Below are positions 15,505 through 19,090 of a stretch of 19,090 nt of DNA, one piece after another. Both the position numbers and the translations under genes were made by a program. The notes beneath the pieces are model-generated. The model ran no database searches, was not told where the DNA came from, and saw nothing but the letters and a program-made list of their open reading frames with translations. Source of the DNA: CAYMUR01 sp964393615 (GTDB taxonomy: Bacteria; Planctomycetota; Planctomycetia; Pirellulales; Pirellulaceae); NCBI GenBank assembly GCA_964393615.1, contig CAYMUR010000096.1, positions 1 through 19,090 of the forward strand. The letters are read 5' to 3'. How positions within the stretch are numbered: the first letter of the stretch is position 1; every line of letters starts with the position of its first letter.

Positions 15505-17079
15505 ATGAGAAATCGCCTGTTGTTCATCGCTTTACCATTGGCTCTTACGTTCCAAGTTGCCCGGGCAAATGAATCGAACAGTACTGCAACAGGAATGGTA
15601 TACCTCGACCACAATAACAATCAAACATTCGATACGGGAGATGCGCCATTGGCCGGTGTCAAAATCTCCAATGGTCGACAAATCACAACCAGCAACGAGC
15701 AAGGACGATACCAACTTTCCGTCGACACCGATGACATCCTGTTTGTGATCAAGCCACGTGGTATGCGCACACCTCTTTCCAAGGAGATGTTGCCACAGTT
15801 TTATTACGTCCACAAACCGCAGGGTTCACCCGAATCCAGATTTCTCGGTGTCGAACCCACCGGACCGCTCCCGGAATCCGTTGATTTCCCACTCTACCAA
15901 CAGGCTGAACCTGACCAGTTTCGAGCTCTGCTGTTTGGCGACACACAACCCCGCAATCTACAGGAGGTGGATTACATCGCCCACGACGTGGTCGAGGAGC
16001 TGATTGGCAGCAACGCGTCCTTTGGCGTGACACTGGGTGACATTGTATTTGATGACTTGATGATCTTTAAGGCAATGAATCAAACCATCGGCTTGATTGG
16101 CATCCCCTGGTACAACGTGATTGGAAACCATGATTTGAACCGCGAAGCCAAACACGATCACCACAGTGACGAAACGTTTGAAAGTATCTACGGACCTGCC
16201 TACTACTCCTTCGACTACGGACCAGTACATTTCCTGGTGCTCGACGATGTCGAATGGTTCATCCCAGAAGGAAATGACCAGGGAAGTTATCGCGGTGGGT
16301 TTGGCAAACAGCAAATGGAATTCATCCGTAATGATCTGGCAAGGATTCCCGAAAAACAACTGGTCGTGTTGCTGATGCACATTCCCTTGCTCGACGTTCA
16401 TGATCGTCATGAGCTGTATCGCCTGATCGAGAAGCGTCCTTTCTGCATGTCGATCTCAGGCCATACCCATACACACGAACATCGTTACATCACTAAAAAA
16501 GATGGTTGGATGGGCCCTGAACCGCATCACCACGTCATCAATGTTACGGTCAGCGGCAGTTGGTGGTCTGGGTTGCCTGATGAACGTGGTATCCCACATA
16601 CGATCATGGCTGATGGGGCCCCCAACGGTTATTCAATGATCAGCTTTGACGGCACTAACTATAAATTGGACTTTAAAGCTGCCGGGCGTCCCGCCGAATA
16701 CCAAATGCAAATCCATGCTCCAGAAATGGTTTCCGTTGACAAACTGGCACAGACGACTGTCTATGCAAACGTATTTAACGGTTCGGAACGATCCCAGGTT
16801 GAGATGCGTCTTGCAACGGGCGACTGGATACGCATGGACCAAACTCGAGAAATTGATCCCAGCTTCCAAAAAGTGTTCGATGCAGAAGCAGCCATTTTGG
16901 GTGAATCCAACCAATGGTTGAAATTACCTACACCTCAAGAATCGTCCCATCTCTGGAAAGCACAACTTCCCGTGGAAGCCAAAGTGGGTACCCAGCTTTT
17001 ACATGTTCGGTCGGTCGACAGCCACGACCGTGTGCATACTTCACAACGCATCATTCGCATCGTCCCGAATTCACACTAA
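15505..17079 (+). CDS. Exported calcineurin-like metallophosphoesterase with N- and C-terminal accessory domains
   Basis: This is a 524-residue secreted phosphoesterase. A signal peptide (MRNRLLFIALPLALTFQVARA) is followed by a Cna-B/SdrD-like beta domain at about 29-75 (GMVYLDHNNNQTFDTGDAPL), as in the MetallophosN module. The dinuclear-metal core starts with D146 (LFGDTQPR) and continues with G178-D179 (TLGDIVFDD), GNHD at 207-210, H292 (LLMHIPLL) and GHTHTH at 319-324. The remainder, with VTVSGSWWSGLPDERGIP and a beta-rich tail, fits the MetallophosC module. GGAG lies 6 nt before the ATG. It probably cleaves phosphomonoesters or diesters in the periplasm. Release of inositol from inositol phosphates or phosphodiesters would link it to the neighbouring cluster, but that is a guess. 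It appears complete. Confidence 0.92.
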   Translation: MRNRLLFIALPLALTFQVARANESNSTATGMVYLDHNNNQTFDTGDAPLAGVKISNGRQITTSNEQGRYQLSVDTDDILFVIKPRGMRTPLSKEMLPQFYYVHKPQGSPESRFLGVEPTGPLPESVDFPLYQQAEPDQFRALLFGDTQPRNLQEVDYIAHDVVEELIGSNASFGVTLGDIVFDDLMIFKAMNQTIGLIGIPWYNVIGNHDLNREAKHDHHSDETFESIYGPAYYSFDYGPVHFLVLDDVEWFIPEGNDQGSYRGGFGKQQMEFIRNDLARIPEKQLVVLLMHIPLLDVHDRHELYRLIEKRPFCMSISGHTHTHEHRYITKKDGWMGPEPHHHVINVTVSGSWWSGLPDERGIPHTIMADGAPNGYSMISFDGTNYKLDFKAAGRPAEYQMQIHAPEMVSVDKLAQTTVYANVFNGSERSQVEMRLATGDWIRMDQTREIDPSFQKVFDAEAAILGESNQWLKLPTPQESSHLWKAQLPVEAKVGTQLLHVRSVDSHDRVHTSQRIIRIVPNSH

Positions 17080-17224
17080 CAGACAATTCAAAACACCCAT
17101 GACATGCGATTCCCTCCTTATACGAGAATGGTTATTTTCATGGTAGCCCTACCGGTCTCAGTGGGAGTTCATACCCTTGAACTGGCTCCTACCAACACGA
17201 AAACGGCCAACCGAATAAGACTCA

Positions 17225-17461
17225 TTGCTCCACTTCGGCCGTCGGCACAGCCTGGATCCAATTATGAGATCTCTCTGCTTGATCTACTCGATCCAACGAA
17301 CCTCAACCCGGATACTCGCGGCGGCAGGATGGTCCCGTCTTGAAAGCGGTATCCGTGCGCTTTCGGCAATCGATGTGGCCCTCTGGGACATTCTCGAACA
17401 GGTCTGTGGACAACCCGTTGATCAACTGCTGGGCGCTGCGTCAACCGATTCGCTGGAGTAG
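17225..17461 (+). pseudogene. Remnant of an enolase-superfamily (mandelate racemase / muconate lactonizing) gene
   Basis: The only clear homology is at about 17345-17461, where the frame reads SGIRALSAIDVALWDILEQV then CGQPVDQLLGA. This is the characteristic join between the capping domain and the barrel of MR/MLE dehydratases. The frame is open back to 17225 but the part before 17345 does not read well as the family, and the N-terminal capping domain is not found in any frame. A stop at 17459 cuts the barrel before any metal-binding residue, so no active enzyme can be made. The frame from 17104 (MRFPPYTRMV) ends at 17340 just before the homologous part and may be a frameshifted relic. No homology is seen in 17462-17616. 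Confidence 0.7.
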
Positions 17462-17616
17462 AACAACCAGTCTGAAAAAAATCACGAGAAATTCAATGAA
17501 CTGGCCAAAGCATGACGCTTCCAAAGACAACCTGGTGGCGCAGCGCCATGGCAAGTTCCCACTCGAAGCGACAGGCCCGAAAACATGTTGTTGGTAATTT
17601 GACCAATTCCTTTTCC

Positions 17617-17634
17617 ATAGGAAAGACTTCCTAT
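17617..17634. promoter_or_regulatory. Small hairpin just before the LamG gene start
   Basis: ATAGGAA (17617-17623) and TTCCTAT (17628-17634) form a perfect 7-bp stem with a 4-nt loop. It ends 2 nt before the ATG at 17637 and includes the GGAA that could serve as ribosome binding site, so it could hinder initiation there. The second in-frame ATG at 17649 has its own GAGG 6 nt upstream (17639-17642). Confidence 0.35.
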
Positions 17635-17636
17635 CC

Positions 17637-19090
17637 ATGAGGCGAACCATGACCCAATATTTTCAATTTGTGCTGACAGGTTGTTTGCTGGTCATCTGTT
17701 GGATCGACTCGGCCACGGCGACAAACCCACAACTGCTCCTGTACGCCCCGTTCGACGGAACAACCCAGGCCCAGTTTGCCGCCGGGAATCCAACCCCGCA
17801 GGTGACCGCTGCGCCAACCTTTGTGACCGGAAAAAAAGGGCAGGCCCTGCGTGCTGACGGCGGACCACTGCGGTACGCCGTGAAGGACAATATGAACCGT
17901 CACCAGGGAACGATCATGATGTGGGTACAGACACCCTGGGACGGCACGCACCACGGCTATGATCAACTGTTCGACTCGCTCTATCCGAAAAGCCATGCTC
18001 AGTGCATGTTGTTCGGATTTCATCCGGGCATTCAGGCATGGCGATTTGCAATCGGTGATCCGGTCGAGATGGAGTGTTACAGCCATAAAATGAACCAGTG
18101 GAAAGCCGACCAGTGGTACCACCTGGCGGTAACATGGGATGTAGAATCCGGCGCAGAAATCTACGTCGATGGCAAACTCAGCGGCGAGACAGGCCCCAGC
18201 CCGGTGACCCGTCATGACGTAACGCCTATCGAGGAATTTTACGTGGGTGCCGCAGCACTGAAGAACCACGTCGGCAGAGTGCTCATTGACGAATTTTATG
18301 TCATTGATCGGCCGCTGAGTGCAAGTTCGATTGCTACCATTGCGGCAGGCAATGACCTCGCTAAAGATCTTCTGATTTTTGAAAACGCTGCAACTTCGGA
18401 CCCCCAGTCCAGGCTGGCGATTCCCTGGGATCGGCGACTGGCCGGCGATCTTGCGGAGCGGGCAATCTACCTCAGCGACCTGGGCAGTTGCCAACCCAGG
18501 GAAGCGCTCTCCGTAGAACCTCGGGACGGGCGCTGGACCACCATCCCCTACCGAACTCTGGTCGCCCCTGGAAATGGCACGATGCTCGGCGCTGTTTCGT
18601 ATGCAGATGTCCCTGACGTGCAACTGACGTTGGGACAATCCGGCTGGCATGCGATTTACATTGGCTATTGGAATCCACATCACGATTATGATGGCCCCAC
18701 AACCATCAAGTTAAAGCTCAGCGGCGATCCCTGTTTCACCCGTATCGCAGACGGAGATCCACCGTTTGAAGCAAGAACCACCTATTTCAAGGAAGCCTTC
18801 TTTAAAGTGGCTGATCTCAGTGGACGTGATTTGGTCATCGGAAAGGTTCGTGGCCCTTACAGCCGGAAGGCCTATATCGGCTATCTGAAACTCGTACCGT
18901 TGACCGACAAAGAAGTTGCTGCAATCCAGACAGACCGGCAACGCACTGAAAAGCGCACGACACAAGTCAGCATCGATGGGGCCAGCTTCTTCAGCAACAA
19001 CCAGTACACGAAATACGAACACATTCTGGAACTCGTCGAACGCTATCGGCATAGTGATGTGGGCAAAGTGATCTGGGCTGTCTGCTACGG
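17637..19090 (+). CDS. Exported LamG-domain protein, C-terminus beyond the window
   Basis: The frame is open from the ATG at 17637 to the window end: 484 codons read without a stop. The start gives MRRTMTQYFQFVLTGCLLVICW, with two arginines before a hydrophobic stretch and a likely cleavage near SATA; LTGC also fits a lipobox, so a lipoprotein is possible. The alternative ATG at 17649 has the better ribosome binding site but loses the positive charges. A concanavalin-A-like LamG/LamGL domain spans about 35-240: GTIMMWVQTPWDG, QWYHLAVTWD, AEIYVDGKLSGE, and VLIDEFYVIDRPLS at its end. Residues about 260-430 form a region I do not recognise (DVQLTLGQSGWHAIYIGYWN, YIGYLKLVPLTD). The last part (VSIDGASFFSNNQYTKYEHI) may begin a TIM-barrel glycosidase-like domain; this is a guess. 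Probably binds or degrades an extracellular glycan. Confidence 0.85.
   Translation, partial: MRRTMTQYFQFVLTGCLLVICWIDSATATNPQLLLYAPFDGTTQAQFAAGNPTPQVTAAPTFVTGKKGQALRADGGPLRYAVKDNMNRHQGTIMMWVQTPWDGTHHGYDQLFDSLYPKSHAQCMLFGFHPGIQAWRFAIGDPVEMECYSHKMNQWKADQWYHLAVTWDVESGAEIYVDGKLSGETGPSPVTRHDVTPIEEFYVGAAALKNHVGRVLIDEFYVIDRPLSASSIATIAAGNDLAKDLLIFENAATSDPQSRLAIPWDRRLAGDLAERAIYLSDLGSCQPREALSVEPRDGRWTTIPYRTLVAPGNGTMLGAVSYADVPDVQLTLGQSGWHAIYIGYWNPHHDYDGPTTIKLKLSGDPCFTRIADGDPPFEARTTYFKEAFFKVADLSGRDLVIGKVRGPYSRKAYIGYLKLVPLTDKEVAAIQTDRQRTEKRTTQVSIDGASFFSNNQYTKYEHILELVERYRHSDVGKVIWAVCY

Noticed and set aside
17631..18683. Long minus-strand open frame (350 codons)
   Set aside because: It lies antisense to the LamG gene, whose plus-strand frame has a signal peptide and clear domain motifs; the minus frame has no family-like segment.

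Overview
The window most resembles a marine-type member of the Planctomycetota. The minus-strand block at 299-6536 carries a set of families typical of that phylum: a very large exported cytochrome-c-like protein of the DUF1587/1595/1592/1588/1585 type, a Tat-exported DUF1552 protein and a Cys-type sulfatase. Further right are a secreted calcineurin-like phosphoesterase and a LamG-type exported protein, which fit the same lifestyle of degrading polymers and sulfated or phosphorylated glycans. No rRNA, tRNA, transposase, integrase or CRISPR array was recognised by eye.

Layout. (1) 1-37: start of a minus-strand gene that leaves the window. (2) 299-6536, minus strand: DUF1592-type protein, then DUF1552 protein, then sulfatase, probably one transcription unit read right to left. 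(3) 6537-7339: about 800 bp without a convincing gene, containing a short tandem repeat and a cluster of GAACCA hexamers. (4) 7340-12173, plus strand: PhyH-type Fe(II)/2-oxoglutarate oxygenase, D-2-hydroxyacid dehydrogenase, IolE-like isomerase/dehydratase and IolD (thiamine-diphosphate cyclohexanedione hydrolase), probably one operon. A 15-bp tandem repeat sits on the iolD stop codon. (5) 12259-14075, minus strand, convergent with iolD: HpcH/HpaI aldolase and IolH-like protein. (6) 14207-15235, plus strand, divergent from iolH: zinc-dependent alcohol dehydrogenase. (7) 15505-17079: exported metallophosphoesterase. (8) about 17225-17461: remnant of an enolase-superfamily (mandelate racemase/muconate lactonizing) gene. 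(9) 17637 to the window end: exported LamG-domain protein, cut by the window.

How the genes may work together. IolE-, IolD- and IolH-like proteins point to catabolism of inositol or a related cyclitol. In the classical pathway IolG makes the inosose, IolE dehydrates it, IolD hydrolyses the ring, and IolB/IolC/IolJ finish the route. Within this window IolG, IolB, IolC and IolJ are absent. In their neighbourhood are a PhyH oxygenase, a D-2-hydroxyacid dehydrogenase, an HpcH/HpaI aldolase and a zinc alcohol dehydrogenase. The simplest reading is a rewired or extended cyclitol pathway, for example one accepting a modified inositol. That is inference; the missing steps could be encoded elsewhere in the genome.
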